The notes: a model not told the origin generated them from the letters alone. A DNA stretch of 64,000 bases from Rarobacter incanus (GCF_006715765.1 NZ_VFNV01000001.1:310001-374000), one strand, 5' to 3'; shown: positions 24,278 through 36,047, counted from the first letter of the stretch. Program-made: numbers and translations.

Positions 24278-24550
24278 ATGTCTCAGGACTCACACAAGGC
24301 GGTAAGCACCCAGGACCGGTTTGCGATCGAGCAGCCGTTCGAACTGCCGGACGACCAACCTAACCACAACGAAGGGCGCACGCTAGCGGCCTGGTTCGCG
24401 ATGCTCGGAATCGTGCTCGGGGCGATCGTCGCCACGCTGGGTGTTTGCCTGGGTCAGTACGTGATCATCGCGGTCGGCGCGGCCGTAGTAGTGGCCGCGC
24501 TTCTGGGCGGCTACTTTCTGCGCCTGGCCGGCCAGGGTCAACCACGGTAG
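24278..24550 (+). CDS. HGxxPAAW-like small membrane protein
   Basis: A 90-aa protein with two membrane spans and the motif NEGRTLAAW near residues 31-39, a variant of the HGxxPAAW signature that names this family. Such genes lie between the Trp-associated membrane protein and trpC in many actinobacteria. The function is unknown. GGGGAGAGG at 24260-24269 supports ATG 24278. An in-frame TTG at 24254 overlaps that ribosome binding site and is unlikely. It ends 5 bp before trpC. Confidence 0.85.
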   Translation: MSQDSHKAVSTQDRFAIEQPFELPDDQPNHNEGRTLAAWFAMLGIVLGAIVATLGVCLGQYVIIAVGAAVVVAALLGGYFLRLAGQGQPR

Positions 24551-24555
24551 GGCTG

Positions 24556-25377
24556 ATGGCCGTGGGCACAGTTTTAGACACCATCATCGCTGGCGTGCGC
24601 GAGGACCTCGCGGTGCGCGAAGCGGCCACCCCGCTCGCCGAGCTGAAGGACCGAGTTGCGCGGCGCGACAGCGCCATCGACGCCTACGCCCGTCTGCGAA
24701 AGGGCGGCGCGTTATCGGTGATAGCGGAGGTCAAGCGGGCAAGCCCGTCAAAGGGCGCGCTGGCCACAATCGCCGATCCGGCCGCGCTGGCCAGCGAGTA
24801 CGAGGCCGGCGGTGCAACCATGATTTCCGTTCTCACCGAGCAGCGCCGGTTCGGCGGATCCCTGGACGATCTGGCGGCCGTGCGTAAGGCCGTCGACATC
24901 CCGGTACTGCGCAAGGACTTCATCGTCACGCCTTACCAGGTGTGGGAGGCGCGCGCCTACGGGGCCGACGTGGTGCTCTTGATCGTTGCCGCCCTGGAGC
25001 AGACGGTGCTGGAATCCCTCATCGAGCGCGTGCACTCCTTGGGCATGGCGGCACTGGTCGAGGTGCACACCGAGCAAGAGGTGGAGCGGGCGGTGGTCGC
25101 CGGGGCGCGCATCATCGGCGTCAACGTGCGGAATCTCAAGACGCTCGACGTGGATCGTGACGTATTCGCAGCGGTCGCACCATTCATCCCAGACCACATT
25201 GTCAAGATCGCCGAATCCGGTGTGCGCGATGCGCACGATGTCGTTGAATATGCCCGCGCGGGTGCCGATGCCGTCCTGGTCGGCGAGGCCCTGGTCACGG
25301 ATTCAACGCCGCGGCTCTCCGTCGCAAACCTTGTCGCCGCGGGGGCTCACCCGTCGCTGCGGGCAGTACGTCACTGA
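24556..25377 (+). CDS. trpC: Indole-3-glycerol phosphate synthase
   Basis: TrpC closes the indole ring from CdRP. The 273-aa barrel has [13 protein letters not shown] near residues 55-67 (catalytic Lys), [13 protein letters not shown] near 117-129, GVNVRNLKT and IAESGV. It is monofunctional, with no fused TrpF. The frame is open upstream into the previous gene, but ATG 24556 gives the standard N terminus ([18 protein letters not shown]). trpB begins 33 bp after its stop. Confidence 0.96.
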   Translation: MAVGTVLDTIIAGVREDLAVREAATPLAELKDRVARRDSAIDAYARLRKGGALSVIAEVKRASPSKGALATIADPAALASEYEAGGATMISVLTEQRRFGGSLDDLAAVRKAVDIPVLRKDFIVTPYQVWEARAYGADVVLLIVAALEQTVLESLIERVHSLGMAALVEVHTEQEVERAVVAGARIIGVNVRNLKTLDVDRDVFAAVAPFIPDHIVKIAESGVRDAHDVVEYARAGADAVLVGEALVTDSTPRLSVANLVAAGAHPSLRAVRH

Positions 25378-25410
25378 CCTAGGCGCCACGGGCGCCAGAA
25401 AGAACAATTC

Positions 25411-26628
25411 GTGTCTGACACTGTGAATCACATTTCGGGGCCCTACTTCGGCGATTTCGGCGGGCGCTACGTCCCCGAAGCCCTTATCGCGGCACTCGAC
25501 GAACTGGATAGGGAATATCACGCCGCCATTGTCGATCCGCAATTCGTAGCGGAGCTACGCCGATTGGAGCGCGACTACACCGGCCGACCCAACCCGCTGA
25601 CGGAGGTTCCCCGGTTCGCCGCGCACGGCGGCGGCGCCCGCATTTTCCTCAAGCGTGAGGACCTCAACCACACCGGTTCGCACAAAATCAACAATGTCCT
25701 CGGGCAGGCGCTGTTGGTCAAGCGGATGGGCAAGACCCGCGTGATCGCCGAAACGGGAGCCGGGCAGCACGGCGTCGCGACCGCGACCGCGGCGGCGCTG
25801 ATGGATCTTGAGTGCGTCATCTACATGGGCGAGGAAGACACGCGCCGGCAGGCCCTGAACGTGGCGCGCATGCGCCTTTTGGGCGCCACGGTGGTTCCGG
25901 TGACGATCGGGACGCGCACCCTCAAGGACGCGATCAATGAGGCGCTGCGAGACTGGGTCGCCAACGTCGAAAACACCCACTATCTTCTCGGTACGGTGAC
26001 CGGGCCGCACCCGTTCCCCGAGATGGTTCGCGAGTTTCACTCGGTCATCGGCAAGGAGGCACGCGAACAGGTGCTGGCCGCGACCGGCCGGCTGCCCGAC
26101 GCGGTGGTCGCCTGCGTGGGCGGCGGATCGAACGCCATGGGCATTTTTTCCGGGTTCCTCAACGACGACGCCGTCAAGCTGTACGGCTTCGAAGCGGGGG
26201 GAGAGGGCATCGACTCGGGGCGGCACGCGTCGCGCTTTTCGGGTGGCGCTCCCGGTGTGCTGCACGGCGCTCGTTCGTATCTTCTGCAAGATGAGGACGG
26301 CCAAACCCTCCCCAGCCACTCCGTATCCGCGGGGTTGGACTACCCGTCGGTGGGACCCCAGCATTCCTATCTGCACGATATTGGACGGGTCGAGTACGCG
26401 CCCATCACCGATACGGAGGCGATGGAAGCGTTCGCGTTGCTGTCCAAGACCGAGGGCATCTTGCCCGCCATCGAATCCGCGCACGCGCTGGCGGGCGGGC
26501 TCAAGGTTGCAGGCAAACTCGGCCCCGACGCGGTTGTCATCGTCAACCTTTCGGGGCGCGGCGACAAGGACGTAGAGACGGCCGCGAAGTGGTTTGGGCT
26601 GGTTCCGAGCGAACAGGAGGCGAAGTGA
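25411..26628 (+). CDS. trpB: Tryptophan synthase beta chain
   Basis: TrpB condenses indole and serine to tryptophan using PLP. The 405-aa protein shows the PLP lysine in [10 protein letters not shown] near residues 86-95, [11 protein letters not shown] near 112-122, and the glycine-rich phosphate site [10 protein letters not shown] near 234. Start is GTG 25411. The TGA stop overlaps the trpA ATG by one base (TGATG), so alpha and beta chains should be made in equal amounts. Confidence 0.97.
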   Translation: MSDTVNHISGPYFGDFGGRYVPEALIAALDELDREYHAAIVDPQFVAELRRLERDYTGRPNPLTEVPRFAAHGGGARIFLKREDLNHTGSHKINNVLGQALLVKRMGKTRVIAETGAGQHGVATATAAALMDLECVIYMGEEDTRRQALNVARMRLLGATVVPVTIGTRTLKDAINEALRDWVANVENTHYLLGTVTGPHPFPEMVREFHSVIGKEAREQVLAATGRLPDAVVACVGGGSNAMGIFSGFLNDDAVKLYGFEAGGEGIDSGRHASRFSGGAPGVLHGARSYLLQDEDGQTLPSHSVSAGLDYPSVGPQHSYLHDIGRVEYAPITDTEAMEAFALLSKTEGILPAIESAHALAGGLKVAGKLGPDAVVIVNLSGRGDKDVETAAKWFGLVPSEQEAK

Positions 26629-27434
26629 TGGTGAGCACCGCAACCAGACTCGCAGCAATCAAGGACGAGTCCCGCGCCGCCCTGATCGGGTACCTCCCTG
26701 TGGGGTTCCCGACCGTTGAGGGATCAATTGAGGCTGCCCGGACGCTGGTCGAGAACGGCGTCGACATCCTGGAGCTGGGGATTCCCTACACCGACCCGGT
26801 GATGGATGGCCCCACGATTCAGCACGCGGTCGATCAGGCGCTTGCAGGCGGCACCAGGGTGGACGATGTCTTCACCGTGGTCGCAGCGCTGGCGGATCTT
26901 GACGTGCCCGTGCTCGTGATGAGCTACTTCAATCCGATTCTGCGACGCGGCGTCGCGAAGTTCGCGAGCGACCTGGCCGCGGCGGGCGGCGCGGGCATCA
27001 TCACCCCCGATCTGATTCCCGATGAGGCGTCCGAGTGGATCGAGGCCGCGGACGCTGCCGGGCTCGATCGGGTGTTCCTGGTGGCGCCCAGTTCGACGCC
27101 CGAACGCCTGGCCCTGACCGCCCGCGCATGCCGCGGGTTTGTGTACGCGGCCTCGACCATGGGCGTGACCGGGGAACGGACACAGGTGGGAAGCGCCGCG
27201 CGCACCCTGGTGGAGGATACGCGCGCCGCGGGTGCGGCCAACGTGTGTGTCGGGCTCGGAGTGTCCACGCGCGAACAGGCAGCCGATATTGCTTCCTACG
27301 CTGACGGCGTGATTGTGGGATCGGCGTTCGTCAAAACGCTGCTCACGGATAAGCCGTTCGCGCAACAGCTGGATGATTTGGCCCACGTTGCCCAGCAGCT
27401 TGCCGCCGGAGTGCGCGAAGGCGCGCGACCGTGA
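26628..27434 (+). CDS. trpA: Tryptophan synthase alpha chain
   Basis: TrpA releases indole from indole-3-glycerol phosphate and channels it to TrpB. The 268-aa barrel has YLPVGFPT, the catalytic Glu in LELGIPYTDPVMDGP near residues 49-63, and the second catalytic region LVMSYFNPIL. ATG 26628 is coupled to the trpB stop; GTG 26631 is a possible alternative. The stop overlaps lgt by 4 bp. trpD, trpE, trpG and trpF are not in the window. Confidence 0.95.
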   Translation: MVSTATRLAAIKDESRAALIGYLPVGFPTVEGSIEAARTLVENGVDILELGIPYTDPVMDGPTIQHAVDQALAGGTRVDDVFTVVAALADLDVPVLVMSYFNPILRRGVAKFASDLAAAGGAGIITPDLIPDEASEWIEAADAAGLDRVFLVAPSSTPERLALTARACRGFVYAASTMGVTGERTQVGSAARTLVEDTRAAGAANVCVGLGVSTREQAADIASYADGVIVGSAFVKTLLTDKPFAQQLDDLAHVAQQLAAGVREGARP

Positions 27435-28276
27435 GGGGAAGCGGGGAAACGGTCCTCGCTTCGATCCCCAGCCCCACCTGGAACGCATTCCACCTGGGGC
27501 CGCTCACGATCCACGCGTATGCGCTGTGTTTGCTTGCCGGGATCGGCGTTGCCGTTTGGTGGACCGCGAAGCGATGGCAGGCCAGGGGCGGTGACCCCGA
27601 TGCGATCTATACGATCTGCTTGTGGGCCGTTCCCTTCGGAATCGTCGGCGGCAGGATCTACCACGTCATCACCAGCCCGGATCAGTACTTCGGTGCGGGA
27701 GGAAACCCGGTCGCGGCCCTATACATCTGGAACGGCGGGCTGGGAATTTGGGGTGCGATTGCGCTTGGCGCTGTCGGCGCGTGGCTTGGGTGCCGCTCGA
27801 CGGGGGTGTCGATCATTGACTTCGCTGACGTGGCGGCGCCGCCCATCTTGCTGGCGCAGGCGATCGGACGCTGGGGCAACTGGTTCAACCAGGAGCTATT
27901 CGGCGGCCCGACCGACCTTCCGTGGGCGCTCAGCGTGTCACCGGGCATTGCCCAGGCGGCCGGATACGCGCCCGGAACGACCTTTCATCCCACGTTTTTG
28001 TACGAGTCGCTGTGGTCGCTCCTCGGCGTCGCGCTGCTGTTGCTGTGCGAGCGCCGCCTTCGGATGCGTCGCGGTCAGGTATTCTGGCTATACGTGCTGA
28101 TCTACACCACCGGACGATTGTGGGTAGAGATGTTGAGAGTTGACCAGGCCCACCACTTCCTGGGCCTGCGGCTCAACGTCTGGACCGCAGTGGTACTTCT
28201 GGTTGTATCCGCAGCAGCCGTCGTAACGCTTGGGAGAAGATCTTCAAGCATCGGCCCGACTCCGGGCGCCGACTAA
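27431..28276 (+). CDS. lgt: Prolipoprotein diacylglyceryl transferase
   Basis: Lgt attaches diacylglycerol to the lipobox cysteine of prolipoproteins at the membrane. The 281-aa protein has several membrane spans, the NGGLGIWGA segment near residues 99-107 and the signature [16 protein letters not shown] near 146-161. It would act on lipoproteins such as the FKBP protein upstream. GTG 27431 overlaps trpA by 4 bp, and trpA-lgt adjacency is common in actinobacteria. Confidence 0.94.
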   Translation: MRGSGETVLASIPSPTWNAFHLGPLTIHAYALCLLAGIGVAVWWTAKRWQARGGDPDAIYTICLWAVPFGIVGGRIYHVITSPDQYFGAGGNPVAALYIWNGGLGIWGAIALGAVGAWLGCRSTGVSIIDFADVAAPPILLAQAIGRWGNWFNQELFGGPTDLPWALSVSPGIAQAAGYAPGTTFHPTFLYESLWSLLGVALLLLCERRLRMRRGQVFWLYVLIYTTGRLWVEMLRVDQAHHFLGLRLNVWTAVVLLVVSAAAVVTLGRRSSSIGPTPGAD

Positions 28277-28330
28277 CACCCCGGTCGGCGTTCAGCCATG
28301 GCCCCAAGCCCTGTTATCCTGGGGCGACGC

Positions 28331-28346
28331 TGCCGACTGATCGGCA
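28331..28346 (+). promoter_or_regulatory. Palindrome upstream of gltB, candidate operator
   Basis: TGCCGA-CTGA-TCGGCA is a perfect 6-bp inverted repeat about 90 bp before gltB. It lies just downstream of TATCCT (28315-28320), a possible -10 box. It could be a repressor site near the transcription start. There is no U tract after it on the plus strand, so a terminator is less likely. Confidence 0.35.
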
Positions 28347-28434
28347 CAAAAATTATGCCCCGGTTGCCCCCCGCCGTGGGCCAGCACGATTTTCACCGCA
28401 GAGTTTGTGGCAGGTGAATGTAAGGACGGTGCAA

Positions 28435-31400
28435 ATGAGCACGCCGGTGAGTTCATCCGGTCCGTACGCCCAGTGTGGTTACCCGGCACAGGGCTTGTAC
28501 AATCCAGAGGCAGAGCATGATGCCTGCGGTGTCGCCTTCGTCGCGACGTTGCGCGGTACCGCGGGACGAGACATCGTCGATGCGGCGCTGACCGCGCTCG
28601 AGAATCTGGACCACCGCGGTGCCGTTGGCGCTGAAGAAAACTCCGGCGACGGTGCGGGCATCCTCACGCAGATTCCCGACGCGTTCTTGCGCGACGTTAT
28701 CGACGCCGAACTTCCCGCGGTCGGGCACTACGCCATCGGCATCGCGTTCCTGCCAGGCGAGCTGGCGGCGGCCGACCAGGCGGCTACCGGAATCGAGAAG
28801 ATCGCGGCGCAGGTCGGACTCGACGTTCTGGCGTGGCGCGACGTGCCCGTTGACCCCGACCTTGTGGGCCCGACCGCCCGCGCGTCCATGCCCACCTTCC
28901 GCCAACTTGTCGTGGCGGCCCCCGACCGCGCTGTGAGCGGTTTGGCCCTTGACAGGGTGACCTACCGGTTGCGCAAGCGTGCAGAAAACGAGCTGGGAGT
29001 CTTTTTCGGCTCGCTATCTGCGCGCACCCTCACCTACAAGGGCATGTTGACCACCGGTCAACTTGCCCTTTTCTTTGCGGATTTGCGCGACGATCGTTAC
29101 GCCTCGGAACTGGCACTGGTGCACTCGCGCTTTTCCACCAATACGTTCCCGTCTTGGCCGTTGGCGCAGCCATTCCGGATGATTGCGCACAACGGCGAGA
29201 TCAACACGGTGCGCGGCAACCGCAACTGGGTTGCGGCCCGCCAGGGCATGATGGAATCCGAGATTCTGGGTGACATGGCAGACCTCCTGCCGGTGTGCTC
29301 GCCCGGGTCCTCCGACTCGGCGAGCTTCGACGAGGTCCTGGAGCTGCTGCACCTGGCGGGACGCGAGCTGCCGCACGCCGTCATGATGATGATTCCGGAG
29401 GCGTGGGAAAACCACACGCAGATGCCCGCCGACCTGCGCGCGTTCTACGAGTTCCACGCGAACCTCATCGAGCCGTGGGACGGTCCTGCCTGCCTGAACT
29501 TCACCGACGGCACGCTCATCGGCGCCGTCCTGGATCGCAACGGGTTGCGCCCCGGACGTTACTGGGTGACCGATGACGGCCTCGTGGTGCTCGCCAGCGA
29601 ATCCGGGGTCCTTGACATCGATCAGGCCAAGGTCGTGCGCAAGGGGCGCCTGGAGCCGGGCAAGATGTTCCTCGTCGATACTGCCGCCGGCCGGATCATC
29701 GAAGACAGCGAAATAAAGAGCCAGCTGGCGCGGTCCAGGCCGTACGGTGAATGGATCAAGGACAGGGAAATCTACCTCGAAGACCTTCCCGACCGCGAAC
29801 ACGTCGCGCACTCATCGGCTTCCGTGGCTCGGCGCCAGCGCGCCTTCGGCTACACCGAAGAGGAATTGAAGGTCATCTTGACCCCGATCGCCAACACGGG
29901 CGCGGAACCGCTCGGCGCGATGGGAACAGATACCCCGATAGCCGTGCTCTCGGAACGACCGCGGTTGCTCTTCGACTACTTCACGCAGATGTTCGCGCAG
30001 GTCACCAACCCGCCGCTCGACGCGATTCGCGAAGAACTAGTGACATCGATCGGTGGCGCCATTGGCCCCGAACCCAACCTGCTATCGGATTCGCCCGAGC
30101 ACGCGCGCAAACTGGTGCTACCGTTCCCGGTGCTTGACAACGACCAGCTTTCCAAGATCGTGCACGTCGATCGCTCCGAGTTGGGCCGCAAATCCAACTT
30201 CCGGGCGCACACCCTGCGCGGGCTCTACCGAGTGGACGGTGGCGGTGCGGCGCTGCGCGAGCGGCTGCAAGAGATTTTCGCCGAAGCAGATGCGCAGGTT
30301 GCCGCCGGAACCAGCTTCCTGGTGCTTTCCGACCGCGATGGCGACAGCCAGTATGCGCCGATTCCCTCCCTGCTGTTGCTCAGCGCCGTCCACCAACACC
30401 TGCTGCGCCGACACACTCGCACTCAGGTGTCCCTGGTGGTCGAGGCCGGCGACGTGCGTGAAGTTCACCATATTGCGTTGCTCATTTCCTACGGCGCGGC
30501 CGCGGTCAACCCCTACCTGGCCATGGAAACGGTCGAGGACCTGGCAACCCGTGGCTACCTCAGCGTGGACCCGGAGAAGGCGGTCAAGAACCTGATCAAG
30601 GCGCTCGGCAAGGGCGTTTTGAAGGTCATGAGCAAGATGGGCATATCGACCATCGCCTCCTACCGCGGCGCACAGGTGTTCGAGGCAGTGGGCCTGTCCC
30701 AAGAGGTAATCGACGAGTACTTCACGGGAACGACATCGCGCCTTGGCGGGATTGGCATCGACGTGATCGCGGACGAGGTCAAGGCCCGCCACGACAAGGC
30801 CTACCCCCGATCCGGGAACCTTGCGCCCCACCGCGCGCTCGAAATCGGCGGCGAATACAAGTGGCGCCGCGAGGGCGAACCTCACCTGTTCGACCCCGAG
30901 ACTGTATTCCGCCTGCAGCACGCGACGCGGACGGGCCGTTACGACGTCTTTCGCCAGTACACGAAGAAGATTGACGATCAGGCCAAGCGCCTTATGACGC
31001 TGCGCGGTCTGCTCGAAATGCGGCCGGTCGGCGAACCGATTCCGCTGGATGAGGTCGAACCCGTCAGCGAGATTGTCAAGCGCTTCAACACCGGCGCCAT
31101 GTCGTACGGCTCGATTTCCCGCGAAACTCACGAGACACTGGCCATCGCGATGAACGCATTGGGTGGGCGGTCAAACACGGGTGAAGGCGGTGAGGATCCG
31201 GAGCGCCTGCACGACCCCAAGCGTCGTTCGCGGGTCAAGCAGATCGCGTCGGGCCGATTCGGAGTGACATCGGAATACCTGACCTTTGCCGACGACATCC
31301 AGATCAAGCTAGCCCAGGGTGCCAAGCCCGGCGAAGGCGGGCAACTGCCCGGACAAAAGGTGTACCCATGGGTGGCAAAGACCAGGCACTCGACCCCGGG

Positions 31401-33006
31401 AGTCGGCCTGATTTCCCCGCCTCCGCACCACGACATTTACTCAATCGAAGACCTTGCGCAGTTGATTCACGACGCCAAGAACGCGAACCCGCAGGCGCGG
31501 GTCCACGTGAAGCTGGTCAGTGAGTTCGGCGTGGGCACGGTCGCCGCCGGCGTCTCGAAGGCCCACGCGGATGTCGTGTTGATTTCGGGTCACGACGGAG
31601 GCACCGGAGCAAGCCCGCTCACTTCCCTCAAGCACGCGGGAACACCGTGGGAAATCGGTTTGGCCGAAACCCAGCAGACCCTCGTGCTGAACAACCTGCG
31701 TGACCGCATCACGGTGCAGGTCGACGGCCAGCTCAAGACCGGCCGCGATGTCGTTATCGCCGCCCTTTTGGGCGCTGAGGAATTCGGGTTCGCAACCACG
31801 GCAATGGTGGTTTCCGGGTGCATCATGATGCGCGTGTGCCACCTGGACACCTGCCCCGTCGGTGTCGCCACCCAGAACCCCGAACTGCGCGCCCGCTTCA
31901 CCGGCAAGCCCGAATTCGTGATCAACTTCTTCGAATTCATTGCGCAGGAGGTCCGCGAGCACCTGGCCGCGCTCGGATTCAGGTCGATCGACGAGGCCGT
32001 GGGCCGCGTCGACGCGCTGGATGTCGGGGCCGCCGTCGGTCACTGGAAGACGACGGGCCTCAACCTCGAGCCGATCCTCGCCCAACCGTCGCTGCCGCCG
32101 GGCTCCGCACCGCGCCGCGTCAAGGGCCAGGACCACGGCCTGGACCGCGCACTCGACAATGACCTGATCGCGTTGGCGGCGGATGCGCTCGAAACCCGAA
32201 CGCCCGTGACTATCAGCCACACCGTCCGCAACGTCAACCGCACGGTCGGCACCATGCTCGGGCACGAGGTGACGAAGCGGTTCTGGGCCGACCCGCTGCC
32301 CGACAACACGATCGATGTGACGTTGACCGGATCCGGCGGGCAATCCTTCGGTGCGTTCCTTCCGCAGGGCGTGACCCTGCGCCTCCTCGGCGACGCCAAC
32401 GACTACGTCGGCAAGGGCCTTTCCGGCGGACGCATCATCGTGCGGCAATCCGCAGATTCCGTACTGTCGGGTGCCAGCAACGTGATAGCAGGCAACGTCA
32501 TCGGCTACGGCGCAACCTCCGGGCAGATTTTCTTGCGGGGGCTTACCGGCGAGCGATTCGCGGTGCGAAACTCGGGCGCGACCCTCGTCGTCGAGGGGGT
32601 TGGCGATCACGGGTGCGAGTACATGACCGGGGGGACCGTGGTGGTTCTGGGACGCACCGGACGAAACTTCGGCGCTGGCATGTCCGGGGGTACCGCATAC
32701 GTCCTTGACCTCGATGAGGAACGGCTCAACGTCCAGGCACGGGACGGGGAACTGCTGCGGCGGCCGCTGACGCAGGAGGAGGCGGAACTCGTCCAAAATC
32801 TGATTGAACAGCACTTGGAAGAGACCGATTCACCCGTGGCGCGCGAGCTCTTGGCGGACTTTGCGAAGACTCGTGCCCGCTTCACCGCGCTCATTCCAGC
32901 GGAATACAACCGCATGCGCACGGTTTTGGCGCAAGCCGAATCCGACGGCATCGACCTGACCGCTCCCGGCCAGTGGGAGAAGATTTTGGAGGTTGCACAT
33001 GGCTGA
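28435..33006 (+). CDS. gltB: Glutamate synthase (NADPH) large subunit
   Basis: GltB with GltD makes two glutamates from glutamine and 2-oxoglutarate. The 1523-aa protein begins with a 30-residue propeptide. Cys 31 in EHDACGVAF is the expected N-terminal nucleophile after processing. A class II amidotransferase domain runs to about 430. The FMN barrel holds the 3Fe-4S cysteines in [16 protein letters not shown] near 1127-1142. The C-terminal GXGXG helix domain covers about 1270-1460. ATG 28435 with AAGGA upstream is chosen over an in-frame TTG 30 bp earlier. The end overlaps gltD by 8 bp. Confidence 0.96.
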   Translation: MSTPVSSSGPYAQCGYPAQGLYNPEAEHDACGVAFVATLRGTAGRDIVDAALTALENLDHRGAVGAEENSGDGAGILTQIPDAFLRDVIDAELPAVGHYAIGIAFLPGELAAADQAATGIEKIAAQVGLDVLAWRDVPVDPDLVGPTARASMPTFRQLVVAAPDRAVSGLALDRVTYRLRKRAENELGVFFGSLSARTLTYKGMLTTGQLALFFADLRDDRYASELALVHSRFSTNTFPSWPLAQPFRMIAHNGEINTVRGNRNWVAARQGMMESEILGDMADLLPVCSPGSSDSASFDEVLELLHLAGRELPHAVMMMIPEAWENHTQMPADLRAFYEFHANLIEPWDGPACLNFTDGTLIGAVLDRNGLRPGRYWVTDDGLVVLASESGVLDIDQAKVVRKGRLEPGKMFLVDTAAGRIIEDSEIKSQLARSRPYGEWIKDREIYLEDLPDREHVAHSSASVARRQRAFGYTEEELKVILTPIANTGAEPLGAMGTDTPIAVLSERPRLLFDYFTQMFAQVTNPPLDAIREELVTSIGGAIGPEPNLLSDSPEHARKLVLPFPVLDNDQLSKIVHVDRSELGRKSNFRAHTLRGLYRVDGGGAALRERLQEIFAEADAQVAAGTSFLVLSDRDGDSQYAPIPSLLLLSAVHQHLLRRHTRTQVSLVVEAGDVREVHHIALLISYGAAAVNPYLAMETVEDLATRGYLSVDPEKAVKNLIKALGKGVLKVMSKMGISTIASYRGAQVFEAVGLSQEVIDEYFTGTTSRLGGIGIDVIADEVKARHDKAYPRSGNLAPHRALEIGGEYKWRREGEPHLFDPETVFRLQHATRTGRYDVFRQYTKKIDDQAKRLMTLRGLLEMRPVGEPIPLDEVEPVSEIVKRFNTGAMSYGSISRETHETLAIAMNALGGRSNTGEGGEDPERLHDPKRRSRVKQIASGRFGVTSEYLTFADDIQIKLAQGAKPGEGGQLPGQKVYPWVAKTRHSTPGVGLISPPPHHDIYSIEDLAQLIHDAKNANPQARVHVKLVSEFGVGTVAAGVSKAHADVVLISGHDGGTGASPLTSLKHAGTPWEIGLAETQQTLVLNNLRDRITVQVDGQLKTGRDVVIAALLGAEEFGFATTAMVVSGCIMMRVCHLDTCPVGVATQNPELRARFTGKPEFVINFFEFIAQEVREHLAALGFRSIDEAVGRVDALDVGAAVGHWKTTGLNLEPILAQPSLPPGSAPRRVKGQDHGLDRALDNDLIALAADALETRTPVTISHTVRNVNRTVGTMLGHEVTKRFWADPLPDNTIDVTLTGSGGQSFGAFLPQGVTLRLLGDANDYVGKGLSGGRIIVRQSADSVLSGASNVIAGNVIGYGATSGQIFLRGLTGERFAVRNSGATLVVEGVGDHGCEYMTGGTVVVLGRTGRNFGAGMSGGTAYVLDLDEERLNVQARDGELLRRPLTQEEAELVQNLIEQHLEETDSPVARELLADFAKTRARFTALIPAEYNRMRTVLAQAESDGIDLTAPGQWEKILEVAHG

Positions 33007-34465
33007 CCCACGTGGATTCCTGAAGTACCGCGAACGTGAACTGCCAGCCAACCGTCCGGTGGCTGTGCGGCTGCGGGATTTCCGCGATGTGCACGAGCAC
33101 CGCGATCAGGCTTCGCCGTTCCTCAAGGAGCAGGCGAGCCGGTGCATGGACTGTGGCATCCCGTTTTGCCACCAGGGTTGCCCGCTTGGCAACATCATTC
33201 CGGAGTGGAACGATCTGGTGCGCGAGGGGCAGTGGGCCGACGCCATCGATCGCCTGCACGCGACAAATAATTTCCCCGAGTTCACCGGGCGGGTTTGCCC
33301 CGCCCCGTGTGAGGACGCCTGCGTGCTGGGCATCAACCAGCCACCAGTGACGATCAAGAACTTCGAAGCGGAGATTATCGACGAGGCCTACCGGCGCGGT
33401 TTGGTCACGCCGCAGGTTCCGCAGCGGTTTACCGGCAAAACTGTAGCGATCATCGGTTCTGGGCCCGCGGGTCTTGCTGCCGCGCAGCAGCTGTCGCGAA
33501 TCGGGCACACGGTCGCGGTGTATGAGCGCGACGACGCGATCGGCGGTCTGCTGCGCTATGGAATTCCCGACTTCAAGCTCGAAAAGGAGCTGATCGACCG
33601 GCGGATCGAACAGATGCGTGCCGAAGGGACCGTATTTCGCACCGGAGTCGAGGTGGGGCGCGACATCTCCTGGAACGATCTGCGTGATCGGTACGACGCG
33701 GTCGTGATTGCGACGGGTGCGACGGTGCCGCGGGAGCTGGCTTTGCCCGGTCGGGAACTGGCCGGGGTCCACTATGCGATGGAATACCTGGTGCGTTCGA
33801 ACCGCGAGACCTCGGGCCGCGTGGTCACCGATCCGATCAATGCCGCCGGAAAGCATGTCATCGTCATCGGTGGTGGCGACACTGGATCGGACTGCATAGG
33901 AACCGCGTTGCGTCAGGGGGCGGCGTCGGTAACGAACCTGGCGATCGGCCGGGAGTTGCCCCACGTTCGCCCCGATTCCGAGCCGTGGCCCACCACGCCG
34001 CGCCTTTACGAGGTGTCGACCTCCCATGAGGAGGGCGGGGAACGCAAATTCCTGGCCTCGACTGTGGCCTATGTCGGTGACGAGAACGGGCACGTTCGGC
34101 ACCTGCGTGTCTCAAAGACGCAGTATCTGGACGATGGTCGGCGCGTTCCCACGCCCGGAACCGAAGAGGATCTGCCAGCAGATCTTGTCCTGATCGCGAT
34201 GGGCTTCACGGGACCCGAGACCAGCACCATGGAAGGCAGCCTTGACCTACCCGTAACCACTCGCAAGTCTTTTGCCCGCAACGATGGGTTTGCGACTCAG
34301 GTACCCGGGGTCTTTGTTGCAGGCGACGCCGGACGCGGGCAATCCTTGATCGTCTGGGCAATCGCAGAGGGCCGTGCCGCCGCCGCATCGGTCGACGTAT
34401 ACCTGCGGGGCCGCACTGAATTGCCTGCACCCGTTTCCGCAAGCTCAGTGGCATTGCGCGCCTAA
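32999..34465 (+). CDS. gltD: Glutamate synthase (NADPH) small subunit
   Basis: GltD takes electrons from NADPH through FAD and two 4Fe-4S clusters to GltB. The 488-aa protein has cluster-binding cysteines in [17 protein letters not shown] (about residues 42-58) and [14 protein letters not shown] (about 98-111). The FAD site is [15 protein letters not shown], the NADPH site is [13 protein letters not shown], and [18 protein letters not shown] lies near the C terminus. ATG 32999 overlaps the gltB stop by 8 bp and has TTGGAGG upstream. Confidence 0.96.
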   Translation: MADPRGFLKYRERELPANRPVAVRLRDFRDVHEHRDQASPFLKEQASRCMDCGIPFCHQGCPLGNIIPEWNDLVREGQWADAIDRLHATNNFPEFTGRVCPAPCEDACVLGINQPPVTIKNFEAEIIDEAYRRGLVTPQVPQRFTGKTVAIIGSGPAGLAAAQQLSRIGHTVAVYERDDAIGGLLRYGIPDFKLEKELIDRRIEQMRAEGTVFRTGVEVGRDISWNDLRDRYDAVVIATGATVPRELALPGRELAGVHYAMEYLVRSNRETSGRVVTDPINAAGKHVIVIGGGDTGSDCIGTALRQGAASVTNLAIGRELPHVRPDSEPWPTTPRLYEVSTSHEEGGERKFLASTVAYVGDENGHVRHLRVSKTQYLDDGRRVPTPGTEEDLPADLVLIAMGFTGPETSTMEGSLDLPVTTRKSFARNDGFATQVPGVFVAGDAGRGQSLIVWAIAEGRAAAASVDVYLRGRTELPAPVSASSVALRA

Positions 34466-34565
34466 ACACATCCTGGGAGAGCGATTTACACACTACCGAT
34501 CAACCTCTTGATAGTGGCGTGCGCACGTGCGGTTGCCGCTATGCCTAATTGACAGCCAACTACTA

Positions 34566-34588
34566 GACCGAAGTCCCGATCTTCGGTC
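34566..34588 (+). terminator. Hairpin between gltD and pyk
   Basis: GACCGAAG (34566-34573) and CTTCGGTC (34581-34588) form a perfect 8-bp stem with a 7-nt loop, about 100 bp after gltD. No U tract follows. It sits only 12 bp before the candidate pyk -10 box, so it could be a weak terminator of the glt run or an operator for pyk. Confidence 0.4.
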
Positions 34589-34599
34589 GGATTCCCGAC

Positions 34600-34605
34600 T
34601 AGGGT
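34600..34605 (+). promoter_or_regulatory. Possible leaderless -10 box of pyk
   Basis: TAGGGT ends 7 nt before ATG 34613, the spacing seen in leaderless actinobacterial transcripts. GTGGAG in the same interval could also act as a ribosome binding site for a longer transcript. A TTGACA at 34549-34554 is too far upstream for this box. Confidence 0.35.
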
Positions 34606-34612
34606 GGAGTAC

Positions 34613-36031
34613 ATGCGAAAAGCGAAAATTGTTTGCACAATCGGACCGGTAACTGCATCCCCTGAGCGTCTGCGTGAACTCGTCGACGCCGGCATGGATG
34701 TGGCACGAATCAACCGCAGCCACGGAGCTCCCGAAGAGCACGAGGCGGTCTTCCACGGCGTTCGCGCCGCGGCGGCTGCCGCTGGCCGCAATGTGGCAAT
34801 CCTGGTGGACCTGCAGGGCCCCAAGATTCGCCTCGGAAAGTTCAAGAACGACGAGAAGTACTACCTCAACGAGGGCGATACCTTCACGATCACGACGGAA
34901 GACGTCGAAGGTACCAAGGAACTGGTTTCGACCACGCACAAGGGTCTGCCGCACGACGCACGCGTCGGCGACCCGCTGCTGATCGATGACGGTAAGGTCA
35001 CGGTCCGCGTTGTCGCGGTCGAGGGCCCCCGCGTCGTGACGCGCGTCGAAGTTCCAGGACCCGTGTCGAACAACAAGGGCATCAACCTTCCTGGCGTTGC
35101 TGTCTCCGTACCTGCGCTGTCGGACAAGGACGAAACCGACCTGCGCTGGGCGTTGCGCCTGGGCACCGATTTCATTGCCCTCTCGTTTGTTCGTTCCGCC
35201 AAGGACTACGACGACGTCGCCCGCATCATGGAAGAAGAGGGCCGCAAGGTCCCCGTCATCGCCAAGGTTGAGAAGCCGCAGGCGGTTGAGAACCTCGAAG
35301 AGATCGTCAAGGCATTCGATGGCATCATGGTTGCCCGCGGTGACTTGGGCGTCGAGCTTCCGCTCGAGCAGGTTCCGTTGGTGCAAAAGCACGCCGTCGA
35401 GTTGGCTCGTCGCAACGCGAAGCCCGTAATCGTCGCGACCCAGGTGCTGGAATCCATGATTTCTTCGCCTCGTCCCACACGCGCCGAGGCATCCGACTGC
35501 GCCAACGCCGTTCTCGACGGTGCGGACGCGGTCATGCTTTCCGGCGAGACCAGCGTCGGTGACTTCCCGATCGAGACCGTGCGCACGATGGCACGGATCA
35601 TCGAGGCCACCGAGACGCTTGGTGCGGAGCGGATCGCCCCGCTCGGGTCGGACCCGCACACCCGTGGCGGCGTCATCACGCACGCAGCCGTCGAGGTCGC
35701 AGCGGAACTGCACTGCAAGTACGTGGTGACTTTCACGCAGTCGGGCGATTCCGCTCGTCGCGTGTCGCGTCTGCGTAACCAGGTGCCGCTGCTGGCGCTG
35801 ACGCCCAGCGAGGACGTCCGTAGCCAGCTGGCGCTGTCCTGGGGCACCAACGCTGTCAAGGTAGAGACCGTCGACAACACCGACCAGATGGTTACCCAGG
35901 TCGACAGCACGGTTCGCGAACTCGGCCTTGCCGAGGACGGGGACCTGGTGGTCGTCGTTTCGGGTGCACCGGTGGGTGTTCCCGGTACCACCAACTCGAT
36001 CCTGGTTCACCGCATCGGCGAGGGCCGCTAG
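34613..36031 (+). CDS. pyk: Pyruvate kinase
   Basis: Pyk makes pyruvate and ATP from phosphoenolpyruvate and ADP. The 472-aa protein begins MRKAKIVCTIGPVT. The phosphate loop is ARINRSHG near residues 31-38, followed by VDLQGPKIRLG, the catalytic Lys/metal region PVIAKVEKPQAVENL near 218-232, and MVARGDLGVELP near 244-255. The C-terminal allosteric domain is complete. ATG 34613 is preferred over an in-frame GTG 9 bp upstream because families start just before the AKIVCT motif. Two strong hairpins follow the stop. Confidence 0.96.
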   Translation: MRKAKIVCTIGPVTASPERLRELVDAGMDVARINRSHGAPEEHEAVFHGVRAAAAAAGRNVAILVDLQGPKIRLGKFKNDEKYYLNEGDTFTITTEDVEGTKELVSTTHKGLPHDARVGDPLLIDDGKVTVRVVAVEGPRVVTRVEVPGPVSNNKGINLPGVAVSVPALSDKDETDLRWALRLGTDFIALSFVRSAKDYDDVARIMEEEGRKVPVIAKVEKPQAVENLEEIVKAFDGIMVARGDLGVELPLEQVPLVQKHAVELARRNAKPVIVATQVLESMISSPRPTRAEASDCANAVLDGADAVMLSGETSVGDFPIETVRTMARIIEATETLGAERIAPLGSDPHTRGGVITHAAVEVAAELHCKYVVTFTQSGDSARRVSRLRNQVPLLALTPSEDVRSQLALSWGTNAVKVETVDNTDQMVTQVDSTVRELGLAEDGDLVVVVSGAPVGVPGTTNSILVHRIGEGR

Positions 36032-36047
36032 GACCTAGTCAAGTAGT

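Noticed and set aside
28331-28346. Intrinsic terminator of lgt
   Set aside because: The stem is only 6 bp and is followed by CAAAAATT rather than a T run, so an operator is more plausible.
34549-34554. TTGACA as a -35 for pyk
   Set aside because: No -10-like hexamer lies 16-19 bp downstream. The nearest candidate (34600) is 45 bp away.
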